Assembly (NCBI GenBank): GCA_030544235.1 | Contig: CM060476.1 | Span: 25,570,233 to 25,634,232 of the forward strand | Length of the DNA: 64,000 nucleotides | From: Lepturacanthus savala | Taxonomy: Eukaryota > Chordata > Actinopteri > Scombriformes > Trichiuridae | Direction: 5' to 3' | Part shown: positions 1-12,458 of the stretch, piece after piece | Layout of the letters: every line of letters starts with the position of its first letter | How positions within the stretch are numbered: the stretch's first letter is position 1 | Notes under the pieces: model-generated | The model's database searches: none | What the model was told of the DNA's origin: nothing | The model's input: the letters and a program-made list of their open reading frames with translations, nothing else | Translations under genes and position numbers: made by a program

Positions 1-216
1 TGCTCTCACCGAGCAAAATTATGTTGGCACAATGCAGCGCAAAATATATGACTTCTATTATAGTATCATGCACTACAATTTATTAATATCCTAGAATTCA
101 AATTCTTTATCAGGAGACCTTTAGCAGATATGACATTAAAATGCGATTAATTTGATAATTAATTACAAAATCCTGTAATTAATTTGATTAATTTTTTTAA
201 TCGACTGACAGCACTA
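1..216 (-). mobile_element. hAT-like non-autonomous element, terminal part (copy A)
   Basis: Positions about 66-216 match, in reverse orientation, the left part of the elements at 22061 and 44679. They share the AT-rich block of alternating AATTAAT motifs, then the same core about a tissue of 'cctagaattcaaattc' type. The end at 216 reads TGACAGCACTA, the reverse complement of the terminus TAGTGCTGTCA at 22061. The other end lies before or at the window start. hAT is inferred from the related BED-finger remnant in copy B. Confidence 0.7.
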
Positions 217-583
217 GTAAATATATATTGTATTTTTGTAATAAATTAATGTAATAATATATATAGATAATAGTAAAATATAAAGAATAAATAATTAATA
301 CAAATATTAATATATAAGGCCTGGGGGCAACCCTAAACTAACCACATGTAGCCTACTGCACATGATCACTTGCATGAAGGGGTGGTTTGGGTTGGTGTAG
401 GAGAGCTAAATCAATGAAGTTTTGTGCCCATGCTCAGTTGCATTGAGGGGCAGGTTTAGTGAGAGGGATGTGGTAAGGAGGTCTTAGTGCTGTGAATTTT
501 AGGTGAAAGGGGTTACTTTTCTGGCAGAGGGTTCATTAAAATTGAAAGGTACTATCTAACTATTTCCAGATTTTCCATTTCAT
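217..583. other. AT-rich stretch without recognised gene
   Basis: Very AT-rich to about 320, then a more mixed sequence. No open frame of note, no RNA gene and no repeat I can name. Confidence 0.6.
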
Positions 584-884
584 TCAATTCAATTCAATTA
601 GGTTTATTGTCATTGGACATTGCCATGTCAATGAAATTTTCATTGCAACCCCCATGCAACAAAGCAAAAACAATAAATTAGGAAAGAGCATGCAACAAAC
701 AAATATAATTATAAAATAATTATATATATAACAAATATAATAAGGAAGATGAAGAGTATAAAAAAAGCTTAAAGCACCTGGCATTCCCAGGCAGTCTCCC
801 ATCCAAGTACTAACCAGGCCCGACCCTGCTTAGCTTCTGAGATCAGACGAGATCGGGCGTGTTCAGGGTGGTATGGCCATAAGC
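584..884 (-). mobile_element. 5S-rRNA-derived SINE (SINE3-like), probable
   Basis: Read on the minus strand, a 5S-like head (884 to 765) is followed by an AT-rich body and then a LINE-type 3' tail: CAATGACAATAAACC and a short (TTGAA)n run ending near 584. The L2-group LINEs in this window also end in TTGAATTGAA repeats, so the tail could be mobilised by such a LINE. 5S-headed SINEs (SINE3) are known from zebrafish and other fish. The alternative is a dispersed 5S gene beside a LINE tail. I saw no clear target-site duplication. Confidence 0.55.
765..884 (-). rRNA. 5S rRNA-like sequence (full length, possibly SINE head)
   Basis: The minus strand from 884 reads GCTTATGGCCATACCACCCT, the standard start of vertebrate 5S rRNA, and continues co-linearly for about 120 nt to ...CCAGGTGCTTTAAGCTT. 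The internal RNA polymerase III control region is recognisable: A box AAGCTAAGCAGGGTC and C box AGTACTTGGATGGGAGACT, the last with one change from the usual ACC. A run of seven T residues follows and could end Pol III transcription. Differences include GCTTATGG for GCTTACGG and changes in the last stem (TGCTTTAAGC). It is a single copy and not in a tandem 5S cluster, so a pseudogene or SINE head is more likely than a ribosomal source gene. Confidence 0.85.
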
Positions 885-2571
<1,687 letters not shown>

Positions 2572-2582
2572 ATATATATATA

Positions 2583-4177
2583 CAGTGGCTTGCGAAACTA
2601 TTTGGCTCCCTTGAACTTTGTGACCTTTTGCCACATTTCAGGCTTTAAACATAAAGATATAAAACTAATTTCTTGTGAAGAAACAACAACAAGTGGGACA
2701 CAATCATGAAGTGGAACACACTTTATTGGATATTTTAAACTTTTTTAACAAATAAACGAAAAATTGGGCATGCAAAATCATTCAGCCCCATTGAGTTAAT
2801 ACTTTGTAGCGCCACCTTTTGCTGCGATTACAGCTGCAAGTCACTTGGAGTATATCTCTATCAGTTTTACACATCGAGAAACTGATATTTTTGCCCATTC
2901 CTCCTTGCAAAACAGCTCGAGCTCAGTGAGGTTGGATGGAGAGCGTTTGTGAACAGCAGTTTTCAGTTCTTTCCAAAGATTCTCAATTGGATTGAGGTCT
3001 GGACTTTGACTTGGCCATTCTAACACCTTGATATGTTTTTTGGTGAACCATTCCATTGTAGCTTTTGCTTTATGTTTTGGATCATTGTCTTGTTGGAAGA
3101 CAAATCTCCGTCCCAGTCTCAGGTCTTTTGCGGACTCCATCAGGTTTTCTTCCAAAATGGTCCTGTATTTGGCTCCATCCATCTTCCCATCAATTTTAAC
3201 CATCTTCCCTGTCCCTCTGGAGAAAATCAGGCCCAAACCATGATGCTGCCACCACCATGTTTGACAGTGGGGATGGTGTGTTGAGGGTGATGAGCTGTGC
3301 TGCTTTTACGCCAAACATAACGTCTTGCATTGTTGCCAAAAAGTTCGATTTTGGTCTCATCTGACCAGAGCACCTTCTTCCACAAATTTTAAATGACACT
3401 TTATGGATATCTTTAAGAAATGGCTTCCTTCTTGCCACTCTTCCATAAAGGCCAGATTTGTGCAGTATACGACTGATTGTTGTCCTATGGACAGATTCTC
3501 CCACCTCAGCTGTAGACCTCTGCGGTTCATCCAGAGTGATCATGGGCCTCTTGGCTGCATCTCTGATCAGTCTTCTCCTTGTATGAGCTGAAAGTTTAGG
3601 GGGATGGCCAGATCTTGGTAGATTTGCAGTGGTCTGATACTCCTTCCATTTCAATATTATTGCTTGCACAGTGCTCCTTGGGATGATTAAAGCTTGGGAA
3701 ATCTTTTTGTATCCAAATCCAGCTTTAAACTTCTCCACAACAGCATCTCGGACCTGCCTGGTGTGTTCCTTGTTCTTCATGATGCTCTCTGCGCTTTAAA
3801 CAGACCTCTGAGACTATCACAGTGCAGCTGCATTTATACAGAGACTTGATTACACACAGGTGGATTCCATTTATCATCGTTAGTCATTTAGGTCAACATT
3901 GAATCATTCAGAGATCCTCACTGAACTTCTGGACAGAGTTTGCTGCACTGAAAGTAAAGGGGCTGAATGATTTTGCACGCCGAATTTTTCATTTTCATGA
4001 AAATATCATTTTTCATTTTCATTTAAAATATCCAATAAAGTGTGTTCCACTTCATGATTGTGTCCCACTTGTTGTTGATTCTTCACAATAAATTACAGTT
4101 TTATATCTTTATGTTTGAAGCCTGAAATGTGGCAAAAGGTCACAAAGTTCAAGGGAGCCAAATAGTTTCGCAAGCCA

Positions 4178-4180
<3 letters not shown>
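2583..4180 (-). mobile_element. Tc1/mariner element, full length, inactive
   Basis: The ends begin CAGTGGCTTGCGAAACTATT and are inverted; the match extends about 210 bp inward with small differences, ending at the shared CAAAATCATTCAGCCCC block. TA dinucleotides flank both ends (2581-2582 and 4181-4182), the expected Tc1 target duplication. Length 1598 bp is normal for the superfamily. Long inverted repeats with repeated inner blocks resemble the IR/DR arrangement of fish Tc1 elements such as Sleeping Beauty relatives. The transposase inside is broken. Confidence 0.95.
2841..3780 (-). pseudogene. Tc1-type transposase, frameshifted
   Basis: Cut-and-paste transposase remnant, about 313 codons in total. 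The N-terminal part from the ATG at 3780 holds the paired-like helix-turn-helix DNA-binding region (HTRQVRDAVVEKFKAGFGYK...). The catalytic core is recognisable across frames: first Asp in LWSDETKIELFG near 3365, second in QQDNDPKH near 3090, Glu in SPDLNPIENLW near 2985; 34 residues separate the last two, the DD34E spacing of Tc1. The reading frame changes near 3390, there is an in-frame TGA after MVWA near 3228, and the frame changes again near 3205. It cannot make a working enzyme. Start and end follow the two surviving open segments 3196-3780 and 2841-3236. Confidence 0.93.

Positions 4181-4261
<81 letters not shown>
4181..4261. repeat. (TA)n microsatellite
   Basis: About 80 bp of pure TA, directly abutting the right end of the Tc1 element. 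It is the continuation of the tract at 1340-1459. Confidence 0.97.
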
Positions 4262-4263
<2 letters not shown>

Positions 4264-4561
4264 TATCATGAGTTGACCATTTTAAATTGATCTTTCAGGA
4301 AAAGTGTGATTTTGGTCCACACCTCACATCAAACAAACTTGTTGTTCTAGGGTTTCACTCAATCGACTTCTCATTGCTCACAGCTCAACAAGACACCATG
4401 GTGATCCAAAGTTTTTCCCTGTGATTCATTTGAGGCAGGATATATATATATGTGTTTGTATACACGCCATGGGATGCCAAACTTTGCAGATTGATTCAGA
4501 GCTTCCCATCTGACTTTGAATGACTCTCACGCCCCCATACTTCATCCAATCAACTTTGAAC

Positions 4562-4918
4562 TTACTGGATGTGACGATGGCTCTGCCCAGAGTGTCTCAA
4601 TATCTTGACTTTTATCTTGTCCGGAAAAGGGTGGAGTGTTGACTCCGGGTTGGGGATGAGATCCTGCCTCAAGTGGAGATGTTCAAGTATCTTGGGGTCT
4701 TGTTCATGAGTGAGGGGAGGATAGAGTGGGAGATTGACCAATGGATCGGTGCGGCGTCTGCAGTGATGCAGGCCCTGCATCGGTCCGTGGTGAAGAAGGA
4801 GCTGAGCCGGAAGGTGAAGCTCTTGATTTACCAGTCGATCTACGTTCCTACCCTCACCTATGGTCACAAACTTTGGGTAGTGACCGAAAGAACGAGATTG
4901 CGAATACAAGCTGACTGA
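4562..4918 (+). pseudogene. Non-LTR retrotransposon reverse transcriptase, 3' fragment
   Basis: A plus-strand frame from 4673 reads EMFKYLGVLFMSEGR, IGAASAVMQALHRSVVKKEL, and YQSIYVPTLTYGHKLWV. These are the thumb and post-catalytic region motifs of a widespread teleost LINE reverse transcriptase. The weak match continues upstream to about 4562 (FYLVRKRVE, then a stop, then LRVGDEILPQVEMF), so at least one nonsense change is present. The catalytic palm with YADD is absent. The clade could be RTE/Rex3-like or jockey-like; I cannot settle it. It is a 5'- and 3'-truncated relic. Confidence 0.8.
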
Positions 4919-5750
4919 AATGACTTAAATTTGTGCTCTGCAGGTCAAGGGCCCTAGCCGCTACAGGTAGCCATTTTAGATCGATCACCATGCAGGTCTA
5001 TTTTACTATAAATATATAAATATAACTATAAATGAACCTACATGACGAGAGTCCCTCCCACTACACCTCCATATGTTTTTAGGCCTGTTGCTCATGTTGA
5101 CCTCCAGAGGTAATAGTAAATGCTTATTTATGTATATTGTCCAATTTGCTTTTCTTTGCAATTTGCTTAAAATTCATGTGTGATTAGGATGGACCTCTGA
5201 ACACACCGGCCCACATTCGATTATGGTGCTGCTGCACCCTGCTGGGCACATGTTAACTTGTCATAAGTTCATGGCACACTGATCTGCTCTAAACTTGATG
5301 TGTGGGATGAGACTCTACCACTGAATGCAGACACTCATGCACGGTTATGCTGACAGAGCAACCTGGTGAACATAAGTGACATTGTGTTTTTATGCTCCAA
5401 CTGGGATTTTTCTCCCTCCTCATTCTGCACTTTACCCATGCATGGCTCTGGGTCCCCCATTTGTCATTTGTATATGATGTATTGTGTGCAACTGCAATGA
5501 AGAATTTGAGAAGTAGTAACTGTTGTGTCAATAATACCAAGTGTGCCACTTGCAATGTGGTTGATCTCCTCTTCTCCATAGCCGCTATTGCTACACTCTG
5601 GACTATTTTTTTTTTTTTATATTTAGTACAGTACCTGGTTGTTACTGTTCCAAACTGGTATAGTTTTGCAGGTGGAGAAAAGTTTAGCGCAAAGAGCAGT
5701 AACATCACCAGTGACAGGACCATAACACATTCTTTGTATTATTAATAATA
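4919..5750. other. No recognised gene
   Basis: Two overlapping open frames on opposite strands (5289-5723 minus, 5392-5745 plus) show no family motif, no codon bias and no splice context. I treat them as chance. Confidence 0.5.
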
Positions 5751-6330
5751 GGGGCGGGACTTGACTCAAAATATCTAATTAATTTTAGGTTTTGAAATTA
5801 ATTAATCACAATTAATCACATTACAATATTTGCCCCAAAAGCAACATTTTTTTATGTTAATGAATTTATCACTATCTGTAGAACATTTCTAAACCCTTAT
5901 CTTTAACCATTGATAGTGGTCTACAGCCCTGGGAAATTGTTTTCAATGTTGACTTACTCATTTTCTTCCTGATGAAGCCAGTCACTTGTTCAGGTTTGGA
6001 CTGTTTGTACTCGGACCAGAACCAGAACCACCAACAGCTCCAGAATTTCTGTGCTCACTGTGATATGTTTTGCATTTAGATTGTATCGTAGGGTTGGTGC
6101 TTCTGTGATATGTAAACTTCTGTGATATGCATTTTTTGAACAGAAGTTTACCGTCCAGCAGAGTACTTTCATTGTTGTAGCAGCAGCAGCTGTGTGTCAG
6201 TATACCTGGCATACCACAACATGGTGCACTGATAAACGTTTCTTGTTGTTTGGCATTAAAATGTGGTAATACTTTTATTACATTATTCTCTTTGTAATTA
6301 ATTAATTGTAATTAAGACATTGTCCCACCC
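5751..6330 (-). mobile_element. Decayed DNA transposon with BED-finger remnant (GGGGCGGGAC termini)
   Basis: The left end GGGGCGGGACTTGACT and the right end ...TGTCCCACCC are imperfect inverted repeats. Each is followed inward by AATTAATTAAT-rich sequence, as in the copies at 22061 and 44679 but with a different terminus. On the minus strand, frames in 5982-6212 read FTYHRSTNP and, in another frame, LRYNLNAKH; together they echo the BED zinc-finger region seen at 22724-22951. No clean 8-bp target duplication was found. A hAT-related origin is an inference. Confidence 0.5.
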
Positions 6331-7882
6331 TTCATTATTATACTATAATTAGATTAGAATAGAATAACATGCTCTTTGGGTGCTTTTAATTTTAGTCATA
6401 AATCATTGGATTAATGTGTGTAACAGTGGACAAACAGGGTTAAACACAGTGTTTCACTATATGATGTAATGTCTCTACAGATCAGAAACTTAAGATGGCG
6501 ATCTTAGCTGATATGTTTTAGCTAGTTCTGTTAGTTCTGCTAACGCAACTAAAGTTATGTCAGCCACAGCCAGAGGTTTTTTTTTTTGTCAGAGAGAGAG
6601 ATAAGCAAAATAAAGTGAGTCCTGTGGAACCTTTAGGTTTTGGTGGTATTTAGCAGCACAGGGGGGAAGATGGAAAAATAAGGTTGCAGCACACCACACT
6701 CATAAATCATTTTCCCAGTTCACACACCTATTTTTATGAGTGAATGCAATTGAGATACACACACTATAGTGGCCTTGACATTATATTGTTAAATTTCCCA
6801 CTTTTCTGGGCTTTTTAAAAATGTTTTGATACTAAACATACCTTGTATGATTTATTTGTGATTTAAAGTACAAAAATGTAACTAAGAGCCTTGCTTGAGG
6901 TCCAGAAAAAGCCTTGTTCGAGGTCCAGAAAGCACATATCTCACATGTCTCATAAAAATTCATGAGCCTTCTTCATGACATCACAAAGTCAAGGAAGTAC
7001 AAATGTGCAAAAGTTTGCATGGATTGGTGTTGTTGGTCTAGTGTGACAGCTACCATAATGGTTCACACCATTAATGTAGGCTACGAGAAGAAACTGGATG
7101 ATAACGCATTTTTTTTGTTATTGATGTAAAAATGTTTCTTAAAATATGTGTAATTCATATTATTTAATAAATCATGTTTTCTATAATTTACGATAGTATG
7201 TTCTTTGACTTACACTGTAATCATTTTGTGTGTATACTGGTGGGGGCAAACAGCAAAATCCAAAAGAAGTAAATGTTTACTGCTTTTCTAATTATTTATA
7301 CATTGTTTTTTTATTTCAACACTTAATAAATACTGCAAGAAGTATGCCTTATTGCCACCTGTGACAGTAAACGTGCAGTAATACACAATTATAGGCACTA
7401 CAATGCTGCTGTTTATTGTCTATCGCAGTCCCTGGGTCATGTCCCTGGAAATATAACAGCTTGTGGCTTCAGTAAAACTTCTGCCTTCAGAGGAGCTAGG
7501 GGTCAGTTGGAAGTGGCAGCAGCTGCTGATGCTAGTGTTACTTACCTTGTGTTGAAGCTAGTTTTAGTTACTTTTTTGTCAGTGGAAACATTGCCTTCAT
7601 ATAATAGTAGCAAGACATTTCAAGAATGTGTTGGACCAGTTGAAGCAGATGTGTGTATGAAAAATATAGTAAGCCAGAGTCACAGACAGTGAGCTGTTTT
7701 TTTTTTTTTAATTTTTGTGCAGAATTTGTGGATCTGTGGTTGTGTATTGATGTAGTTGAATTTTTGACTTTCCAATTGGTTTTCCCATATGTATGCATTG
7801 TCTCATGTAAAGTCGCAGTTTGGTGTGGGTCCAAATCATCTTGGTAGTTAGAGGATAAACCATTGAACACAAAGCATGACAT
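6331..7882. other. No gene recognised
   Basis: Intronic or intergenic sequence. The only structure noted is a 23-bp tandem duplication at about 6891-6938 (GCTTGAGGTCCAGAAA / GTTCGAGGTCCAGAAA). Short frames at 7507-7918 have no family features. Confidence 0.5.
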
Positions 7883-8554
7883 ATTCAATTCAATTGTATT
7901 TATATAGCCCAATATCACAAGAGTGTTGCCTCACTGGTGCTTCACAAAATTTAGTCCAATTACAGTCAATCAATGATACAGATGAATTGGTGACCCAGAC
8001 ATCCCCTGTCCTTAGACCCTCCTTCTCGGCAAGTAAAAAATCCAAAACCCAGTGGGAAACCTCGGGGAGAACCACAGTGAAGGAGAAATCCACTCCCATG
8101 GACGGACAGGCTAGAGATGAACCAGGACTGACAGACATCCATCTGATGATGATGTATCAGTCTGTAAAGATGTAAAGATGTTTCAGTCTGTAGAGATGCT
8201 GTCAGGTGGAGGCAGAAGGGTGGGTCCAATCAGGCAGGTGAAGGAGTAGGTTCATCAGGGGGGCCTTGATGAGTCACATCAGGAGTCGTCATTATTGGAC
8301 CTCATGTGGTTGAAGTGAAATGGTAGCCACTCCCCCGAAGGGGAGTGGGGAGAAGGACTCCAGTTGAATAGTGATGAAAAGACCAAGTATAAACTAGATA
8401 CAGTTTATTAATGACAGACATGACATGAGATGATAGGGCTCAGTGCACTGTTCTTCCCCCAGCATTCTCACTCCTAGGGCAGCTTAGACTGAACTGTGGG
8501 TTTAAGTCTACCTTCAGCTCCCCTGACCATAGGCCTTTTGGAACAGGAATGTTT

Positions 8555-10975
8555 TCAGTTTAACCTTAAATGCACAGACTGTTTCGGCCTCTTTATATTA
8601 GTTGGGAGTTGGTTCCATAAAACAGGGGCTTGGTAACCAAAGGCTCTAGCTCCTACTGTACGTTTATGGACCTGTGGAACTACCAGTAGACCTGCATTCT
8701 GAGAGCGAAATGTTCTGTTTGGATGGTACGAGACCAGAGCATCTTCCAGATAAGAGGGGCCCATACCATTAATGGTTTTCTAAGTTAGAAGTAGGATTTT
8801 AAATTTAATTCTAAACTCAACAGGAAGCCAATGAAGGGCTTGGAGTATGGGGCTGATGTGCTCTCTTCTATTAGATCCTGTTAGTAAATGAGACGCTGCG
8901 TTTTGAACCAGCTGAAAACATTTTAGGAACTTTTAGGACACGCTACGAATAGGGAGTTACAGTAATCTAATCTAGATGTAACAAATGCATGGATTCGTTT
9001 TTCAGCGTTGTAGAGCATATAGCATATATAGAGCATATATAGAGTAAACAAAATGGGCCCAAGGACCGACCCTTGTGGTACACCATAAGTGACTCTTGAG
9101 AATGATTGCTGTTTAACACTAACAAACTGGAACTTATTAGATAAATAGGATTTAAACCAGGAGAGGGGGATCCTCTAATGCCTATGTCCCGTTCCAATCT
9201 CTGCAGTAAGATGATATGGTCGATTGTATCAAAAGCAGCACTTAGATCCAGCAGGACTAGGACCGAGCCCAGTCCATCATCAGCAGCTAAGAACAAGTCA
9301 TTAGTCAAGTCATAAGTCAACAAGTCATAAGTGCTGACATAGCTGTTTAACTACCACTCTTTCAAGAACTTTTGAAACAAAGGGTAGATTTGAAATTGAC
9401 CTGTAGTTTACTAAAATATCTGGCTAGAATGTTTTTTTTTCAAGAGCCGTTTAATAACTGCGTGTTTAAAAGCCTGCAGCACGTATCCAGTTATTAGTGA
9501 GATTTTAATTATATCTAAGATATCATCAATAATTTGGGGCAGCGTCTCTTTAAGGAGTTTAGTTGGAATTGGATCTAAAATACACATAGTTGACTTAGAT
9601 GACAATGATTCTAGTTATTTGGACTGCAGGGGTGAATTTATCCAGTAACATTGCTGGGTTTAAAGGGGCTTCTAAGCTTACAGCATGAGCTTCCTCAGCA
9701 CTGATGTTAGGAAGGATTTGATCTATTTTATCTCTAATAGTTAAGATTTTATTATTAAAAAAAATTAAGAATCATCGCAGATCTGGATCTACTGAGCTGT
9801 GACTGTTGGTCAGCCTGGCTACAGTGCTGAACAGGAATCTGGGGTTATTCTTATTTTCTTCTATTAGTAATGAATAATACCTAGTCTTTGCCATATGCAG
9901 GGCCTTCCTATAAGCCAATAGACTGTTCTTCCAGGCCCTGAGGGAATGCTCTGTGCTGGAGCGGCGCCATATCTTCTCTAATTTACGCATAGCTTTTTTA
10001 AGGGAATGTGTTTCAGTATTATACCAGGGAATAATGTCCTCAGTCTAACAGTTTTACATTTTAATGGGGCTACCAGGTCTAAAGCGCTATGGAGGGTGCG
10101 CATCATTTTTTCAACTAGTTCATCACATGTGGCAGGACACAACATGTCTGGGCTGTTGTTCTCAATTATATGTGGGGGTGAATATAGGCTGAATTATCTC
10201 TATATATTTTAAAACTGAATGGCCACATAATGTTCTTTTCATTGGAGTTCTAACTATTGGTGAGGAATTATTATTGATTATAAACTTAAAGGTAATTAAG
10301 AAGTGATATGAAAGAACTGGGTTATGGGGGAGAACAGGAAGGTCACTAATCTCAATCCCATAAGTTTAAACCAGATCCAGGGTGTGCTTGTGACTGTGGG
10401 TTGGTTTATTTACAGTCTGAGTAAAGCCAATTCCATCTAGAATGATGCTAAAAGCATTACTTAGAGAATCACTGTTGTCATCAACATGTATGTTAAAGTC
10501 TCACAATTTTGTCATAGTTTAACACTATACTGGACAGAAAGTTAGAGAATTCTGCTAAAAATACAGAATAGGGACTAGGAGGGCGATAAACAACTACAAA
10601 TAGAGCTGTTTTTTTGTTTGTCTGCCTAGAATCACTCATTGATAAACATGAAATTTCAAATGACTGATAATTATAATTATGTTTGGGACTAACACCTAAA
10701 TTAGAGTGAGAGATGACTGCAACTCCTCCACCTCGACCAGTGCTTCTAGCTGTATGAAAGTTAATATGACTAAGTGAAGTGGATTCATTAGGACTCACAT
10801 ACTCTTCCTGCTGGAGCCAAGTTTCTGTTAGTGTTAAAATATCCAATTTATAATCACCGACCAAATCATTTTCCAGCAGAGATTTAGATACTATTGACCT
10901 AATGTTTAGGAGTCCACATTTTATAAGTTTATTGGAGATTTCTTTTGTTTCATTTCTACTTCTTCTAATTCTCAC
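8555..10975 (-). pseudogene. L2 LINE ORF2: endonuclease and reverse transcriptase, broken
   Basis: The enzyme would nick target DNA and copy LINE RNA. On the minus strand, 10975-10493 gives the AP-endonuclease-like start with LNIRSIVSK, LTETWLQQEEY, GRGGGVAVISH and VVYRPPSPY, and continues in broken frames to THSHKHTLDLV near 10400. The linker 9990-9772 reads AYRKALHMAKTRYYSLL. RT begins at 9605-9411 (LDPIPTKLLKE...). The palm appears at 9323-9050 with VLLDLSAAFDTIDH (catalytic Asp) and a degraded GVPQGSVLGP. The YADD catalytic block is deleted: sequence jumps near 9020 from FTLYM-like residues to FVTSRLDYC-like residues. The C-terminal segment 8764-8555 reads LVSYHPNRTF and ARAFGYQAPVLWNQLPT. 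Several frameshifts separate these pieces. Confidence 0.88.
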
Positions 10976-11169
10976 TTCTCACTTCTAAATAATTTTATTA
11001 AATTGTCTGTCCTCTCTCTTATAGGCCTTCTAATGCTTAGGTTTATTAAAGCTAGCTACACGGGGGATGGACACAGTCTCTCTCTGCTTTCCTGAACCTG
11101 GGATATGTGACAGCTCAGGATGAGACGAGTGACTTACAGAGAAGTGTTTTACACTACGACTCTGTGCCC

Positions 11170-12067
11170 TGGCCCCCACTCTATCAGGTCATTTTGGCAA
11201 ACTAAGACTTGAGGCCATATTTCTACTTAGGACAGAGGCTCCTTCCCAAGTCGGATGGATGCCATCTCTCCGGATGAGTCTGGGCTTTCCCCAAAATGCG
11301 CGCCAATTATCAATAAAAACTATATTGTTTTCAGGGCATCACCCAGCTAACCAGCGGTTAAAGGATGAGAAGTGGAAGTACAATTCATCACTGACCAGAT
11401 TGGGCAGGGGTCCAGAGAATGCTATGGTGTCAGTCATCGATTTAGTGAGTTTACACACCGATTCTATGTTTAATTTCAGGATCTCTGATTGTCTCCGCCG
11501 GGCATCGTTACCACCACGATGCAGCGGAATCTAGCCCTACCTTACAACCAAAGGTTACCTTAGATGTTACTGACTCTGGTCCCTGGATAACACCTAACAG
11601 ACGCCGCTGGGTGCTTCACGTCTTTGACTATAGAACTTCCAATTATAAGTGTGTCTGGTTCAGCCGGTGTGGCGCTGAGAGGATCAAACCTGTTACTGAC
11701 GTGAAGCTGTTGGTGCACTACGTGTTTGCGTTTAGCACTGCATTTCCCCTGGACTGTCACAAATCCGTCGCTGATCTTTGCCAGCTGCGTGGGACTCACT
11801 GGGGGCTAACCACGCTAGGGCTTTACCGCTGCAGTCACGGCCTGCGGTCCCTGCTGCTACCTGGCTAAAGCTAGGCTTAGCCTCCAAAGCGCAGAGCCAT
11901 GCCTCTAACTCTGACACCCTGGCCTCCAGCTCCAACACCAAGCTACACTTTTTACAACTACTCCTATCCTCAGTAAAGGAGGCCGGGAACTCAATGTACA
12001 TACAGCACACAGAGCAGAACAGATGGGAGGGAGAGAGCAGAGGGCTAGCCATAGCTCGGTAGAGCAA
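11170..12067 (-). pseudogene. L2 LINE ORF1: SGNH-hydrolase (esterase-like) protein, broken
   Basis: The minus strand from 12067 starts with a cysteine-rich segment (CSVCCMYIE, CKKC) and a coiled coil (LVLELEARVSELEA). After a frame change, 11799-11560 contains EPDTLIIGSSIVKDV, the block I region of an SGNH hydrolase. The last block is visible near 11255 as RRDGIHPTWEGASVLSRNM, which carries the D-x-x-H pair of these esterases. ORF1 proteins with this domain occur in CR1/L2-group LINEs of fish. The domain order fits, but at least two frameshifts break it. The exact start is uncertain. Confidence 0.72.
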
Positions 12068-12311
12068 GGCTAGTAGCTAACGCTAGTGGAAGAGATGCGT
12101 TTAGTAAAAAACCTTTTTGGTTAAGGCCAAACACTATTGTTTAGCTCCGTAAACTTGGTGAGTCTAATTCAGAAAATCACTAAGTGCTCTGAATTGTAAT
12201 TAATTTGTGGAGTAATGCGCAATAAAAGAGAGGTAAACGAGAGAGCGACTGCCAACAACAACAGGCAAACGTAACACACTCACGGGACGTGACGTCAGAA
12301 CAGGAGGGAAT

Positions 12312-12458
12312 GTGCCAAACACATTTGAACAGATGACACCAGTCTCATTTTATGGAGCAGCCAGGCTGATCAAATGATTACTTCCAAAAAAGTTTGTCTC
12401 CTGCACACCACTTTAGATCAACAGTGTTCTGTTGAAGTGCTTGATACATAAAGTTGAA
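12312..12458 (+). repeat. Flanking unit of the CACT array, copy 1
   Basis: About 147 bp running from TGCCAAACACATTTGAACAG to TGATACATAAAGTTGAAC. It is closely similar to 21376-21526 and partly to 21602-21700. The giant simple-repeat array begins exactly after the GTTGAAC end. Confidence 0.9.

Larger units (their letters stand above)
7883..12295 (-). mobile_element. L2-group LINE, near full length, inactive (copy 1)
   Basis: The minus strand holds, in order from about 12.3 kb down: a 5' region, an ORF1 with SGNH-hydrolase-like motifs, an endonuclease/reverse transcriptase ORF2, and a 3' UTR ending in ...GGGCTATATAAATACAATTG and AATTGAATT. The same 3' region recurs at 25832, 34399 and 54105. 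About 600 bp covering the RT active site is missing near 9020, and many frames are broken. The 5' boundary near 12295 is approximate, since the next recognisable repeat unit starts at 12312. Confidence 0.85.

Noticed and set aside
765..884. Functional 5S ribosomal gene cluster
   Set aside because: Single copy with substitutions and a LINE-type tail next to it; no tandem units.
5289..5745. Two overlapping 117-144-codon frames on opposite strands
   Set aside because: No domain, no splice sites of note, and sequence composition like the surroundings.
11259..11534. 91-codon plus-strand frame
   Set aside because: It is the antisense of the LINE ORF1 region with the DGIHPTWEG motif on the minus strand.
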